Source: Nocardioides sp. CFH 31398 (GTDB taxonomy: Bacteria; Actinomycetota; Actinomycetes; Propionibacteriales; Nocardioidaceae). Taken from it: a stretch of DNA of 64,000 nt. The stretch lies in NCBI RefSeq assembly GCF_022436705.1, contig NZ_JAKUHT010000011.1, positions 124,001 through 188,000 on the forward strand, in the 5' to 3' direction. Positions 50,480 to 61,893 of this stretch are shown in pieces; the first letter of the stretch is position 1, and each line of letters starts with the position of its first letter. A program made the translations under genes and the position numbers. The notes under the pieces are model-generated. The model was not told where the DNA came from and made no database searches. It worked only from the letters and a program-made list of their open reading frames with translations.

Positions 50480-52024
50480 TCACGACAGCCGCAGGCCCCT
50501 GCCCTTCCGCCGCTTGTGCGCCCGGGCCCAGCGGGCGCGGGCGAGCTCGCGGGCCTCCTCGGCGGCGAGCACCTCCCACTCGTGCCAGATCCCGTAGGTG
50601 AACGAGCTCTCGCCGGCGGCGTCGGCCGCGGCGGCGACGTCGCGCACGAGCTGGCGCGACAGCCGGGTGTCCTGGAGCGTGCCGAGGGGCTGCTGGACGT
50701 GCTTGGCGGTCTTCGCGACCCGCTCCGCGTCGTCGCCGTACGCCGTCACGGCGGCCTCCCCGGCGTAGCGCAGGCGCTTCAGCGCGGACCGGGCGCGGTG
50801 CAGGCCGTCGTCGTCCTCGGCGGCGGCGAACCGCTTCCCGACCCGCTTGCGGTCCTTCGCGAGCAGCGGCGGCACGACGTCCCGGGTCCGCCGCTTCGCC
50901 TCGGGCGCCCAGGGCGGGTCCGCGACGAACCGGTCGAGCGCGGTCAGCAGCTCAAGGTGGCGGGGCGAGTCCAGCTCGACGGCCGTGGCCGCCCGGTGCC
51001 CCTTCATCTGCTCGCGGACGACGGCGCGCAGGCGCGTGCGGACCGGGCCGACGAGCAGGTCCGCCGGGGTGTCGGCGAGGGCGGCCTCCAGCCGCTCGGC
51101 GGCGACCTCGAGGTCGCGCTCCGGACCCAGCGCGCGCGTGAACGTCTGCAGACGACGCTGCAGGTCGTCGGCGGCGTCACCCTCGAAGAGCGGCGAGAAG
51201 GTGCGCAGGGCCGCGCGCAGCCGACGGGCGGCGACGCGGGCCTGGTGGACGCCGTCCGGGCGTCGGCGGCGCACCTCGACCTCGTGGCGGCGGAACGCGT
51301 CGAGCTGCTCGACCAGCCGCGCGTGCACCAGCCGGTGCACGGGCCGCTTGGTGCTGATGCGTGGCGCCTCCTCCGCCTCGGGGAGGACGTCGGCGAGCGC
51401 ACGCTCGATCTTGCGGCCGACCGCGGCGGGGACGAACCCGGCCGCGAGCAGCTGCTCCTCCACGGCGTCCAGGAGGTCCTCGTCGCCGTCGACCAGCTCG
51501 ACCTCGACCTCGCGCCATGCGAGGACGACGGTGTCGTCGCGCATCGCGGTGGTCCGGTCGTCGGCGACCTCGGCCAGCACGGCGCCGTCGGCGCCCACCA
51601 GGTCGTGGGTGGTCCGCTCGGTGCGGATCCGGGCGACCGGGGCCACGTCCGCGCCCGCGGTCCACGCGGTCACGAGGTCACGCAGCGGCTTGGGCGGGGT
51701 GGCGGCCCGGCCGAGGGGCCGGTGCACCTCGTCGCGTCCCGCGCCGACGGGCAGCTTGAGGTGCCAGCCCTCGTCGCCGCCGCCCTCGCGGCGTCGCAGG
51801 GTGATGCCGGCGCGGGTCAGGCGCAGGTCGACGGTGTCGTGGTACGTCGCGTCGAGCTCGGCGGTCCCCGCCCTGCCGAGGGCGGTGACGGGCCCGGCGC
51901 CGACCAGGTCGGGGAGGGCCAGGTCGTCGGTCGCGCCGACCTCGCCCCCCGGGGTGTAGGTCCGCTCGACCTCGTGGTGGCTGCCTGATCGACGACGGGG
52001 GCGACGCTGGGGAAGGTCGGTCAC
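50480..52024 (-). CDS. CYTH and CHAD domain-containing protein
   Basis: 514 residues from GTG 52024, overlapping the hydrolase stop upstream (GTGA). The N-terminal CYTH tunnel domain (about 12-210) starts with HHEVERTYTPG and includes YHDTVDLRLTRAGITLRRREGG and the VAWREVEVELVDGDEDLLDA-type strand. The C-terminal CHAD helical domain (about 225-510) has histidine/arginine-rich helices such as VHQARVAARRLRAALRTF and LHRARSALKRLRYAGEA. Such proteins are linked to polyphosphate or inorganic triphosphate. Typical length. Confidence 0.92.
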   Translation of the reverse strand: MTDLPQRRPRRRSGSHHEVERTYTPGGEVGATDDLALPDLVGAGPVTALGRAGTAELDATYHDTVDLRLTRAGITLRRREGGGDEGWHLKLPVGAGRDEVHRPLGRAATPPKPLRDLVTAWTAGADVAPVARIRTERTTHDLVGADGAVLAEVADDRTTAMRDDTVVLAWREVEVELVDGDEDLLDAVEEQLLAAGFVPAAVGRKIERALADVLPEAEEAPRISTKRPVHRLVHARLVEQLDAFRRHEVEVRRRRPDGVHQARVAARRLRAALRTFSPLFEGDAADDLQRRLQTFTRALGPERDLEVAAERLEAALADTPADLLVGPVRTRLRAVVREQMKGHRAATAVELDSPRHLELLTALDRFVADPPWAPEAKRRTRDVVPPLLAKDRKRVGKRFAAAEDDDGLHRARSALKRLRYAGEAAVTAYGDDAERVAKTAKHVQQPLGTLQDTRLSRQLVRDVAAAADAAGESSFTYGIWHEWEVLAAEEARELARARWARAHKRRKGRGLRLS

Positions 52025-53349
52025 ACCGTAGGTGTACCACCGGGCACGACATCGCCCGGCGCGTAGGGCTCGCGGGTCAGGACGAACGTCCCGAGGTCGA
52101 CGTACGCCGCCCCGCCGGCGCCGTGCCGGAGCACGACCTCCTCGCCGGTGAAGTAGCCCGCGACGGCCACGACGCGGCCCTTGACCACGGCGAAGCGGTG
52201 CACCACCCGGCCGCCCTCGCGGGCGACGACCCCGTCGCCGTCCATCGACCAGGTCTGGGGGCGCGCCCCCCAGTGCCAGACCCCGAGCAACGGCGCCAGC
52301 GGGCCCGGGACGTCGGCCGTCGGCGTCCACGGCGCGGGCAGCGACGGCTCGCACGCCTCGAGGGTGGCCAGGAGGCGGTCCGCCGCCGCGACCTGCGGCA
52401 GCCCGGTGGTGCCGTTGGCGAGCAGGACGGCGCCGGTCCGTCGGACGGGGTCGACGAACAACGACGCCACGAAGCCCGGCATCGAGCCGCCGTGGCCGAC
52501 CAGGCCGGCCGCACCGCCCGGGGCCAGCTGGAACCCGAGGCCGTGGCGCGACCCCGGCCCCGCGGCGCCGTCGCCGACCTGGCCGGCGCGGGCGCAGGCC
52601 AGCACGTCCGCCCCCAGGACCTTGTCGTCGCCGTGCAGCAGGAAGCCCGCCCACCGGGCGAGGTCGTCGAGGGTGCTCCACAGCTGGCCGGCCGGGGCCA
52701 TCGTCCCGGTGTCGGAGTCGGGTTCCGGCAGGAGCACGGAGGTCCACGGGTGGACGCTGAAGCCGTGCGCCCGGGCACCGGCGGGGTCCAGAGTGGTGCG
52801 GCGCAGGCCGAGGGGGTCCAGCACGTCGGCGCGGATCGCCTCCGCCCACGTCGTGCCGCGGACGCGCGCGTGCACCTCGCCCAGGACGGCGTACCCGAGG
52901 TTCGAGTAGTGGAACGTCTCGCCGGGCCGGTGCGGGGCCCGGCGGCCGTTCTCGGCCACCGCGAGGGCGGCGGCGTTGTCGGGCCGGCCGGCGCGCTCCC
53001 ACCAGGGCCCCGCGGGCTCGGCGGGCAGCCCGCCGCCGTGCCCGAGGAGCTGGGTCAGCGTCGCGGCGCCGTACGGCGCGTCGGGCCAGTACGCCGAGGC
53101 CGGCTCGTCCAGGTCGACCTCGCCGGCCTCGGCCAGGGCGAGGACGCCGACCGCGGTCATCGTCTTGGTGATCGACCCGATCCGGTACTGCGTGTGGCGC
53201 ACCGGCCCGGGGACGTCGCCGTAGCCGTCGGACCAGACCGGGTAGCCGTCGCGCACCACGCACGCCACCACCGACGGCAGCCGGCCCTCGACCTGGACGT
53301 GGGCGAGGTCGGCCTGCAGCCGCCGGGCGGTGGACTCGGTGACGCTCAC
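52021..53349 (-). CDS. Serine hydrolase, class C beta-lactamase family
   Basis: 442 residues from GTG 53349, supported by a TAGCGT box 7 nt upstream. Active-site motifs: SITK (59-62) with the nucleophile Ser59, YSN (148-150) in ETFHYSNLGYAVLG, and VGHGGSMPGF as the third element. There is no signal peptide, so it is likely a cytoplasmic esterase or peptidase and not a resistance enzyme. The C-terminal about 110 residues form an extra beta domain. Co-transcribed with the CYTH-CHAD gene. Confidence 0.9.
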   Translation of the reverse strand: MSVTESTARRLQADLAHVQVEGRLPSVVACVVRDGYPVWSDGYGDVPGPVRHTQYRIGSITKTMTAVGVLALAEAGEVDLDEPASAYWPDAPYGAATLTQLLGHGGGLPAEPAGPWWERAGRPDNAAALAVAENGRRAPHRPGETFHYSNLGYAVLGEVHARVRGTTWAEAIRADVLDPLGLRRTTLDPAGARAHGFSVHPWTSVLLPEPDSDTGTMAPAGQLWSTLDDLARWAGFLLHGDDKVLGADVLACARAGQVGDGAAGPGSRHGLGFQLAPGGAAGLVGHGGSMPGFVASLFVDPVRRTGAVLLANGTTGLPQVAAADRLLATLEACEPSLPAPWTPTADVPGPLAPLLGVWHWGARPQTWSMDGDGVVAREGGRVVHRFAVVKGRVVAVAGYFTGEEVVLRHGAGGAAYVDLGTFVLTREPYAPGDVVPGGTPTV

Positions 53350-53356
53350 CCGCCGG

Positions 53357-53362
53357 ACGCTA
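53357..53362 (-). promoter_or_regulatory. -10-like box TAGCGT, 7 nt before the start at 53349
   Basis: Minus-strand TAGCGT; it decides the GTG start of the serine hydrolase. Confidence 0.5.
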
Positions 53363-53378
53363 CCGGTCCGGCCGGCCC

Positions 53379-56279
<2,901 letters not shown>

Positions 56280-56349
56280 TCCGGCAGGGCTCCTCAGGGT
56301 GGCGACCAGGTCACCCTCCCCCTCTGTCACCGCCCCGGTGGTGCGTCGG

Positions 56350-56462
56350 GGCTGCTCCAGAGCTGCCTGGTCCGCACGGTCCGGGTGCCTGAGAGGTTCC
56401 GGGGAGGAATTGCCCCTTCGGCGCGCCGTACGCCCTCGCGGTCGTGCGGCGACTCTCCCGTG
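56350..56462 (-). promoter_or_regulatory. Glycine riboswitch upstream of gcvP
   Basis: On the minus strand the leader reads CGGGAGAG, then GCGCCGAAGGGGCAA, CTCTCAGGCA, CCGGACCG and CTCTGGAGCAG, the ordered conserved blocks of the glycine aptamer (Gly riboswitch). Only one full aptamer is evident. It ends about 70 nt before the gcvP start and should raise gcvP expression when glycine is abundant. Confidence 0.88.
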
Positions 56463-56550
56463 CGGGATCACCAGCGCCGCCCAGGTTACACCGGGGCGGC
56501 GCGTGGTCGTGGTTCCTCGCGGGTGCGTCCCGCGTCGTGGAGGGTCCTGG

Positions 56551-57174
56551 TCAGCCCGTGGCGCGGGCGGCGCGGCGCCGGGCCAGCTCGTCGTCGGCCG
56601 CCGGGGCCGCCGGGGTGTCGGCCTCGTCGTCGGCGGCGGTGCGCTCGCTCGGGAGGTCGGCGAGCGTCCCCTCGATCTCGCGCCACACCCCGCCGATCGC
56701 GATGCCGAAGACGCCCTGCCCGCCCTGGAGGAGGTCGATGACCTCGTGGTCGGAGGTGCACTCGTAGACCGAGGCGCCGTCGCTCATCAGCGTGACCTGG
56801 GTCAGGTCGTCGGTGCCCCGCTCGCGCAGGTGCTGGACGGCGGAGCGGATCTGCTGCAGCGAGATGCCGGCGTCCAGGAGCCGCTTGATGACCTTCAGCA
56901 GCAGGATGTCGCGGAACGAGTAGAGCCGCTGCGAGCCGGACCCCTTCGCCCCGCGGACGGTCGGCTCGACCAGGCCGGTGCGCGCCCAGTAGTCGAGCTG
57001 GCGGTAGGTGATGCCCGCGGCGTTGCACGCGGTCGGTCCGCGGTAGCCGGTGTCGCTGGGCAGCGGCGACACGTCGTCGGTGAAGAGAAGCCCCTGCTCG
57101 TCGGCGGCCTGGGTGGCCTTCACGATCTCGGCCGGGTCGTCGTGCCGGTCGGCCGGCTGGTCCTTGCTACCCAC
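56551..57174 (-). CDS. MerR-family transcriptional regulator (Rv1830-like position)
   Basis: 207 residues from GTG 57174, preceded by GGAGG. The MerR helix-turn-helix is at about 45-110: [29 protein letters not shown], then [30 protein letters not shown]. The C-terminal part ([28 protein letters not shown]) matches the actinobacterial homologues found between the bifunctional nuclease and gcvP. Ligand unknown. The 338-bp upstream region is rich in palindromes. Confidence 0.9.
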   Translation of the reverse strand: MGSKDQPADRHDDPAEIVKATQAADEQGLLFTDDVSPLPSDTGYRGPTACNAAGITYRQLDYWARTGLVEPTVRGAKGSGSQRLYSFRDILLLKVIKRLLDAGISLQQIRSAVQHLRERGTDDLTQVTLMSDGASVYECTSDHEVIDLLQGGQGVFGIAIGGVWREIEGTLADLPSERTAADDEADTPAAPAADDELARRRAARATG

Positions 57175-57309
57175 GGGGGTCCTCCATCGTCCGCTCCGCT
57201 CGATGCCACTCCCGAGGACCGCGTGAGGGATCAGCGAGGGGGCTGACCACAACGGTGGAGTTTCAACGGAGACAGTTCACGGTAGGCCGGGCTCCCGGGC
57301 CGGTCAACG

Positions 57310-57326
57310 CGACACCCGGTGTGTCG
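57310..57326. promoter_or_regulatory. Inverted repeat CGACAC-CCGGT-GTGTCG
   Basis: Perfect 6-bp arms, 5-bp centre, about 136 bp upstream of the MerR start. Possible regulator site. Confidence 0.35.
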
Positions 57327-57335
57327 AGCGACAGT

Positions 57336-57358
57336 CTCACCTTCGAGTTGAGGGTGAG
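57336..57358. promoter_or_regulatory. Interrupted inverted repeat CTCACC...GGTGAG
   Basis: CTCACC and GGTGAG arms flank TTCGAGTTGAG. The 23-bp span fits the spaced dyads bound by MerR-type regulators, so it may be the operator of the adjacent MerR gene. Confidence 0.4.
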
Positions 57359-57422
57359 GGCTGGTCCGCACGTGCGCGCGGGCGGTCGAATTCCCACGGT
57401 AGGTAGATCGTTCGTCACTCCT

Positions 57423-57440
57423 CACGACGAATTCGTCGTG
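57423..57440. promoter_or_regulatory. Perfect 18-bp palindrome CACGACGAATTCGTCGTG
   Basis: Perfect 9-bp arms without spacer, extendable with one bulge to CTCC/GGAG. It lies 73 bp after the bifunctional nuclease stop and 249 bp before the MerR start. It could be a protein-binding site or an mRNA 3'-end hairpin. Confidence 0.5.
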
Positions 57441-57512
57441 GGAGGCGTCGACCCACCGTGTGACCGTGGGGATTTGCCCCAGGACCGACCCGGGACCCGA
57501 CCCCCGCGCGGC

Positions 57513-57977
57513 TCAGGACTCGAAGTCCTCCGGGGTCACCTGGTCGAGGAACTCGCGGAACTTCTCGACCTCGTCCTCCTGCTCGGCGGGGACGGCGAGG
57601 CCGGCCTCCTCGAGCACGGAGTCGGCGCAGACGATCTTGGTGCCCGTGCGCAGCGCCAGGGCGATCGAGTCGGACGGGCGGGCGCTGACCTCGGTGCCGC
57701 CGTCCAGCACGAGCGTGGCGTAGAAGACGCCGTCGCGCATGTCGTCGATGCGGACCTCGGTGAGCGGGCTGCCGGTGGCCTCGAGCACGTCCTTCAGCAG
57801 GTCGTGCGTCAGCGGGCGCGGCGGGACGACGCCCTGCTGCGCGAACGCGATGGCGGTGGCCTCGACGGCCCCGATCCAGATGGGCAGGTACCGCTCGCCG
57901 CTGACCTCGCGAAGCAGCACGATCGGCTGGTTCGAGGGCATCTCGACCCGGACTCCGATGACATCGACCTCGCGCAC
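57513..57977 (-). CDS. Bifunctional nuclease family protein (DUF151, Rv1829-like)
   Basis: 154 residues, GTG 57977 with a TAGGGT box 6 nt upstream. Family pattern: NQPIVLLREVSGERYLPIWIGAVEATAIAF, PLTHDLLKDVLEATG and SARPSDSIALALRTGTKIV, ending in an acidic EDEVEKFREFLDQVTPEDF helix. Homologues have reported DNase/RNase activity. The gene lies between the two MerR regulators, a conserved actinobacterial arrangement. Confidence 0.92.
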   Translation of the reverse strand: MREVDVIGVRVEMPSNQPIVLLREVSGERYLPIWIGAVEATAIAFAQQGVVPPRPLTHDLLKDVLEATGSPLTEVRIDDMRDGVFYATLVLDGGTEVSARPSDSIALALRTGTKIVCADSVLEEAGLAVPAEQEDEVEKFREFLDQVTPEDFES

Positions 57978-57983
57978 GTCCTC

Positions 57984-57989
57984 ACCCTA
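57984..57989 (-). promoter_or_regulatory. -10-like box TAGGGT, 6 nt before the start at 57977
   Basis: Minus-strand TAGGGT with 6-nt spacing to the GTG. Confidence 0.5.
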
Positions 57990-58029
57990 CTCCCGGCCGA
58001 GCAAGCCGGACGGCGGGTTCGGGGCAGGC

Positions 58030-58779
58030 TCAGGAGCGGCGCAGGCCCGCGCGGACCAGCGTCGCGTGCAACCGCACCGAGAGCGCCGCGACCTGGCCCT
58101 GCGTCTCCTCCGCGCGCTGCCGTGCACCGGCGTCGCGGGAGGCGCGGACGGGCGCGATGACCTGCTCGACGAGCCCGATCTCGCGGTCGGCGGCGGTGCG
58201 GAAGGCGCGCAGGTGCCGCGGCTGCACGCCGTACGCCGCGAGGTCGCGCGCCGTGCGCGCCACCAGCAGGGCGTCGGTGTCGTAGTGGGTGGTGCCGGTG
58301 ACGGGGGCGAGGAGGCCGTACTGCTCCAGGGCGACCAGGAGCTCCTCGTCCACCTCGGCGACCTTCAGCAGCTCACGCCGCGACAGGCGCAGCCCGTCGT
58401 TGCGGGTGAAGGCCTCCGGCGACGGCAGGCCGTCCTCGCCGAGCGCCACGACGGGCACGGTGGGGGTCACGGCCTCCGGCTCCGGCGGCTCGAGGCCGCG
58501 GTCGATGGCGTCGAGCTGCTCCCCGATGACCCGCAGCGGCAGGTAGTGGTCGCGCTGCATCCGCAGCACGTAGCGCAGCCGGTCGACGTCGTCGCTGGAG
58601 AACTTCCGGTAGCCCGCGGCGGTCCGCTCCGGCTTGATCAGCCCCTTGTCCTCCAGGAAGCGGATCTTCGGGATCGTCACGCCCGGGAAGTCCGGGCGCA
58701 GCAGATCGAGCACCTGCCCGATCGTCATCCGGGCAGCCGGTGTCGCGGCCCCGGAGGGGTCGGCCGAGTGGACCGGCAT
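58030..58779 (-). CDS. MerR-family regulator, FtsR/Rv1828-like
   Basis: 249 residues from ATG 58779. The HTH region ARMTIGQVLDLLRPDFPGVTIPKIRFLEDKGLIKPERTAAGYRKFS is at about 17-61, followed by DDVDRLRYVLRMQRDHYLPLRVIGEQLDA. It matches the regulator located after the FHA gene in actinobacteria; in Corynebacterium its homologue FtsR activates ftsZ. Eight bp separate it from the FHA gene, so they are co-transcribed. Confidence 0.92.
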   Translation of the reverse strand: MPVHSADPSGAATPAARMTIGQVLDLLRPDFPGVTIPKIRFLEDKGLIKPERTAAGYRKFSSDDVDRLRYVLRMQRDHYLPLRVIGEQLDAIDRGLEPPEPEAVTPTVPVVALGEDGLPSPEAFTRNDGLRLSRRELLKVAEVDEELLVALEQYGLLAPVTGTTHYDTDALLVARTARDLAAYGVQPRHLRAFRTAADREIGLVEQVIAPVRASRDAGARQRAEETQGQVAALSVRLHATLVRAGLRRS

Positions 58780-58787
58780 CGTGCGGG

Positions 58788-59312
58788 TCAGCCCTGCTGG
58801 TGGCCGGCGAAGAAGACGAGGCGGTACTTGCCGATCTGCACCTCGTCGCCGTCGGTGAGCGCGAGCTCGTCGATGCGGTCGCGGTTCACGTAGGTGCCGT
58901 TCAGGCTGCCGACGTCGCTGACGGTGAAGGTGCCCGCGCCGCGGCGGAACTCCGCGTGGCGACGGGACACGGTGACGTCGTCGAGGAAGATCTCGCTCTC
59001 CGGGTGACGCCCCGCGTTGACCAGGTCCTGGTCGAGCAGGAAGCGGCTGCCCGCCCCCGGCCCGCGCTGCACCACGAGCAGGGCGTGGCCCGGCGGGAGC
59101 GCGTCGACGGCCGCGGCGTCGACCGGGCTGAGCTGGCGGTCGGAGCTCTCCTTCTCGGGGGCTCCGAACGTGATGGTCGCGGTGGCGTCCGTGGGCTCGA
59201 CCGCCGGCGAGCTGCCGGTCGAGGTGACGTCGGTCGCCAGCCGGGTGCCGCACTGGGCGCAGAACCGGGCGTCGTCCGGGTTCTGCCTTCCGCAGGCTGT
59301 GCAGAACGGCAT
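58788..59312 (-). CDS. FHA-domain signalling protein (GarA/OdhI-like) with zinc ribbon
   Basis: 174 residues, ATG with GGAGGGA upstream. An N-terminal zinc ribbon has Cys4, Cys7, Cys18 and Cys21. A threonine-rich linker (EPTDATATITF, about 39-49) sits where GarA/OdhI carry their kinase-phosphorylated threonines. The FHA domain (75-170) has GRHPESEIFLDD (101-112), SRRH (116-119) and GSLNGTYVN (135-143). GarA/OdhI inhibit 2-oxoglutarate dehydrogenase and related enzymes depending on phosphorylation by PknB/PknG. The same role is inferred from sequence and gene order; the zinc ribbon is extra compared with GarA. Confidence 0.9.
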   Translation of the reverse strand: MPFCTACGRQNPDDARFCAQCGTRLATDVTSTGSSPAVEPTDATATITFGAPEKESSDRQLSPVDAAAVDALPPGHALLVVQRGPGAGSRFLLDQDLVNAGRHPESEIFLDDVTVSRRHAEFRRGAGTFTVSDVGSLNGTYVNRDRIDELALTDGDEVQIGKYRLVFFAGHQQG

Positions 59313-59417
59313 TGGTGCATCCCTCCGGTGCTGCGTCTCGCCGGTCTCAGGCCGGACGTGGGTGGTCGTGCGCCCTCCCCACGGTCCTCCGACCGCGGTG
59401 GGTGCCGAACCTATCAG

Positions 59418-59807
59418 TCAGGACTCGAGGCTCGCCGAGTACGCCGCGGCGTCCATCAGGGCGCCGACCGCGTCCGCGTCGTCGGGTCGGACCTCGAACA
59501 GCCAGCCCTCGCCGTACGGGTCGGAGTTCACCAGCTCGGGGGTCGCCTCGAGCGCCGGGTTGACGGCCGTGACGGTCCCCGAGACGGGGGCGTAGACGTC
59601 GCTGACCGACTTGGTCGACTCGAGCTCGCCGCAGGTGCTGCCGGCGTGGACCTCGGTGCCGGCCTCGGGGAGGTCGACGTACACGATGTCGCCGAGCTCG
59701 CCCTGCGCGAAGTCGGTGATCCCGACGCGCACCGCTCCGTCGCCGTCGGGGTCCGCGACCCACTCGTGCTCCGGCGTGTAGTGCAGGTCCGGTGGGGTCT
59801 GGCTCAT
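59418..59807 (-). CDS. gcvH: Glycine cleavage system H protein
   Basis: 129 residues. The lipoyl-lysine motif [18 protein letters not shown] has Lys66 as the attachment site, and the start HYTPEHEWV plus [22 protein letters not shown] are diagnostic. It shuttles the aminomethyl group between the P, T and L proteins. A TACGCT box lies 8 nt before the start. gcvP is 3 kb away; gcvT is not in the window. Confidence 0.96.
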   Translation of the reverse strand: MSQTPPDLHYTPEHEWVADPDGDGAVRVGITDFAQGELGDIVYVDLPEAGTEVHAGSTCGELESTKSVSDVYAPVSGTVTAVNPALEATPELVNSDPYGEGWLFEVRPDDADAVGALMDAAAYSASLES

Positions 59808-59815
59808 GGGCGCCG

Positions 59816-59821
59816 AGCGTA
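59816..59821 (-). promoter_or_regulatory. -10-like box TACGCT, 8 nt before the gcvH start
   Basis: Minus-strand TACGCT before ATG 59807, no Shine-Dalgarno seen. Confidence 0.4.
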
Positions 59822-59838
59822 CTCGGCGGCGGCCGTGC

Positions 59839-60594
59839 CTACTCCCCGGGTTCCACGGGCTCGGCGAGGTCGGGCGCGGCGTCCTCGACGACCGCCTCCA
59901 CCTCGACCGTCTCCGGCTGCTCGACGACGGTCGTGGCGCCGTCCTCCTCGATCGAGTCCTCCGGACCGCCGGGGAAGCTGAGGGCGCCGCGCAGCGCCGA
60001 GGGCTCCCCGATGACGTCGACGACGTACGGCGACTCGAGCAGCACGCCGTCCACGACGAGGCCCTCCTCGGTCGCCTCGAAGGCCGACGACACGACCAGC
60101 CGCACCTGCGAGTCGACCTCGATGGCCTCCGCGCCGGCGCTGCGCAGCTCCTGGACCAGGTCGAGCATCGAGTTGATGCTGACGGTGCCCTCGATCGTGA
60201 TCCTCAGCCCGGGCCCGGAGACGGGCACGAGACCGGCCAGCACGGTGAGGTCGTCGGCCTCCTGGCGGGCCTGGTCGAGGGCGGCCCGGCGCCGCTCGCC
60301 GCGGTCGAGGAGGTCGCGCCGCTGCTCCTCGAGGCGCTGGATCTCCGACCGGGCCCGCTCCGAGGCCCCGGCCAGGCCGGACAGCGCGTCGATGAGGTCC
60401 TGCTGGCGGTAGCCGGCGTACGTGTCGTCGCTCTCGGTCGCGCTGACCTGGGTGACGGCGCCGAAGCCCACGGCGGCCAGCAGCACGGCGACCACGACCT
60501 GGCCGCGGCCCGGGCGGCGGAACGCCTCCCTGAGCCGGTCGCGCCCGTCCTGCGCGGTGCCGGGGCCGGGGTCCTGCGGGTCCCGCTCAGGCAT
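59839..60594 (-). CDS. DUF881 family membrane-anchored protein
   Basis: 251 residues from ATG 60594, overlapping the previous stop by 8 nt. One membrane helix ([20 protein letters not shown], about 32-51), a coiled coil rich in Arg/Glu ([25 protein letters not shown]) and the DUF881 domain ([51 protein letters not shown]). The C-terminal tail is acidic. Function unknown; it is part of the conserved cluster with the small basic protein and the second DUF881 protein. Confidence 0.9.
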   Translation of the reverse strand: MPERDPQDPGPGTAQDGRDRLREAFRRPGRGQVVVAVLLAAVGFGAVTQVSATESDDTYAGYRQQDLIDALSGLAGASERARSEIQRLEEQRRDLLDRGERRRAALDQARQEADDLTVLAGLVPVSGPGLRITIEGTVSINSMLDLVQELRSAGAEAIEVDSQVRLVVSSAFEATEEGLVVDGVLLESPYVVDVIGEPSALRGALSFPGGPEDSIEEDGATTVVEQPETVEVEAVVEDAAPDLAEPVEPGE

Positions 60595-60919
60595 GGAAGA
60601 GGTGACGGCGGATGGCCGCGACGTTGGAGAAGATCCGGATGCCGAGGACGACGATGACCCCGGTCGAGAGCTGGCCGCCGACACCGAGCCGGTCGCCGAC
60701 GTACACGATCGCGGCGGCGATGACGACGTTCGAGACGAACGAGATGACGAAGACCTTGTCGTCGAAGATCCCGTCAAGGAAGGCACGCAGGCCGCCGAAG
60801 GCCGCGTCGAGGGCGGCGACGACCGCGATCGGCAGGTACGGCTCGAGCCCGAGGGGCACGTCGGGGGTCAGCACCAGCCCGAGGACGATGCCGACCAGCA
60901 GGCCGAGGACGGCGATCAC
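60587..60919 (-). CDS. Small basic family protein (DUF1290)
   Basis: 110 residues from GTG 60919 (GTGA overlap with the upstream gene). Three hydrophobic helices: VIAVLGLLVGIVLGLVLTP, PYLPIAVVAALDAAFGGLRAFLDG and FVISFVSNVVIAAAIVYVGD, ending GVIVVLGIRIFSNVAAIRRH. This matches the Sbp family, whose Bacillus member is encoded upstream of ftsA. Function unknown. Confidence 0.92.
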   Translation of the reverse strand: MIAVLGLLVGIVLGLVLTPDVPLGLEPYLPIAVVAALDAAFGGLRAFLDGIFDDKVFVISFVSNVVIAAAIVYVGDRLGVGGQLSTGVIVVLGIRIFSNVAAIRRHLFHA

Positions 60920-61893
60920 GGGGTGCTCCTCTCCGGCAGCTCGCGCTCGTCGTCGGCGCCGAGGTCGAGACCCGGCGGCAGCGAGGCGGCGGGCAGCTCG
61001 AGCTCGTCGACGGTCTCCAGCTGCACGTCGAAGAACAGCAGCTCCGAGAGCTGGGTGAACTCCGCGCCGGACGACGACTCGGCGAACCGGGCCGGCATCG
61101 TCTGCGGGTCGCCGATCGCCTCGACGACGTACGGCGGGTCGAGGCTGCGGCCGTCGAGGCTCACGGCGGGTCCGGTGCTGGCGACGCGGGTCAGGGTCCC
61201 GATCCGGCGCCCGTTGATGGCGACGGCCTCGGCCCCGGCGTTCCACAGGCCGTCGAGGACCTGCGTCATGTCGTCTGCGGGGTCGCCGTCCGGCGGGTCC
61301 TCGAAGGTCAGGCGGACGCCCGGTCCCGTGACGGCGCCGTACCCGGTGACCGAGCGGAGCCGGGCGAGGCGGGTGTCGAACGACTCCTCGGTCGCGGTGA
61401 GGTCGGCGAGCGCCGCGGCGTCGGTGACGTTGGCGTCGCGGAGCTCGGCCAGCCGGTCCTGCTGCTCGCCGAGGGCGTCGCGGCGCAGCTCGGCCTCCTC
61501 GATGAGCCCGGCGCGGTCGGACTCCTGGGCGCCGCGGCCGCGGTCGGTCTCGACGGCCGCGACGGTGATCAGCATGCCGAGGACGGCCACCGCCACCAGC
61601 GCCGGGAGACCGGCCCGGCGTCGTGGCGGCCCGGCGTCCGCGGTCCCGCCGTCGTCCTCGGAGGTCGCGGCGGCCGCCTCCGCACGACGGCGGGCGGCGA
61701 CGGCGTAGTCCTCGTCGAGGGCCTGGGCGGTCAGCAGGTCCAGCAGCGGGGTGGTGACGTGGGCGGGCAGCGGCGGCGCCGGGACGTCGTCGCGCGGCGG
61801 GCGCTCGGCACGCTCCGGGCGGTGCGGCAGGTGGGGCGCCCGGTGGGGTGCCCGGTGCCGGGTCGGCCCCGGCGACGCGGTCGGCTCAGCCAC
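60916..61893 (-). CDS. DUF881 family membrane-anchored protein
   Basis: 325 residues, GTG 61893, overlapping the phosphatidyltransferase end. A long proline/arginine-rich cytoplasmic N-terminus (about 95 residues) precedes one membrane helix (PALVAVAVLGMLITVAAVE), a coiled coil and the DUF881 domain (SVTGYGAVTGPGVRLTFEDPP, NAGAEAVAINGRRIG, PPYVVEAIGDPQTM). It pairs with the smaller DUF881 protein at 59839. Confidence 0.9.
   Translation of the reverse strand: MAEPTASPGPTRHRAPHRAPHLPHRPERAERPPRDDVPAPPLPAHVTTPLLDLLTAQALDEDYAVAARRRAEAAAATSEDDGGTADAGPPRRRAGLPALVAVAVLGMLITVAAVETDRGRGAQESDRAGLIEEAELRRDALGEQQDRLAELRDANVTDAAALADLTATEESFDTRLARLRSVTGYGAVTGPGVRLTFEDPPDGDPADDMTQVLDGLWNAGAEAVAINGRRIGTLTRVASTGPAVSLDGRSLDPPYVVEAIGDPQTMPARFAESSSGAEFTQLSELLFFDVQLETVDELELPAASLPPGLDLGADDERELPERSTP

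Larger units (their letters stand above)
57175..57512. other. 338-bp intergenic region rich in inverted repeats
   Basis: Between the MerR gene and the bifunctional nuclease gene. It holds three inverted repeats (57310-57326, 57336-57358, 57423-57440) listed separately. No small gene or RNA is recognised. Confidence 0.5.

Noticed and set aside
52021..53349. Antibiotic-resistance beta-lactamase
   Set aside because: The SxxK and YxN motifs fit, but there is no signal peptide and an added C-terminal domain is present, so a cytoplasmic esterase/peptidase is more likely.
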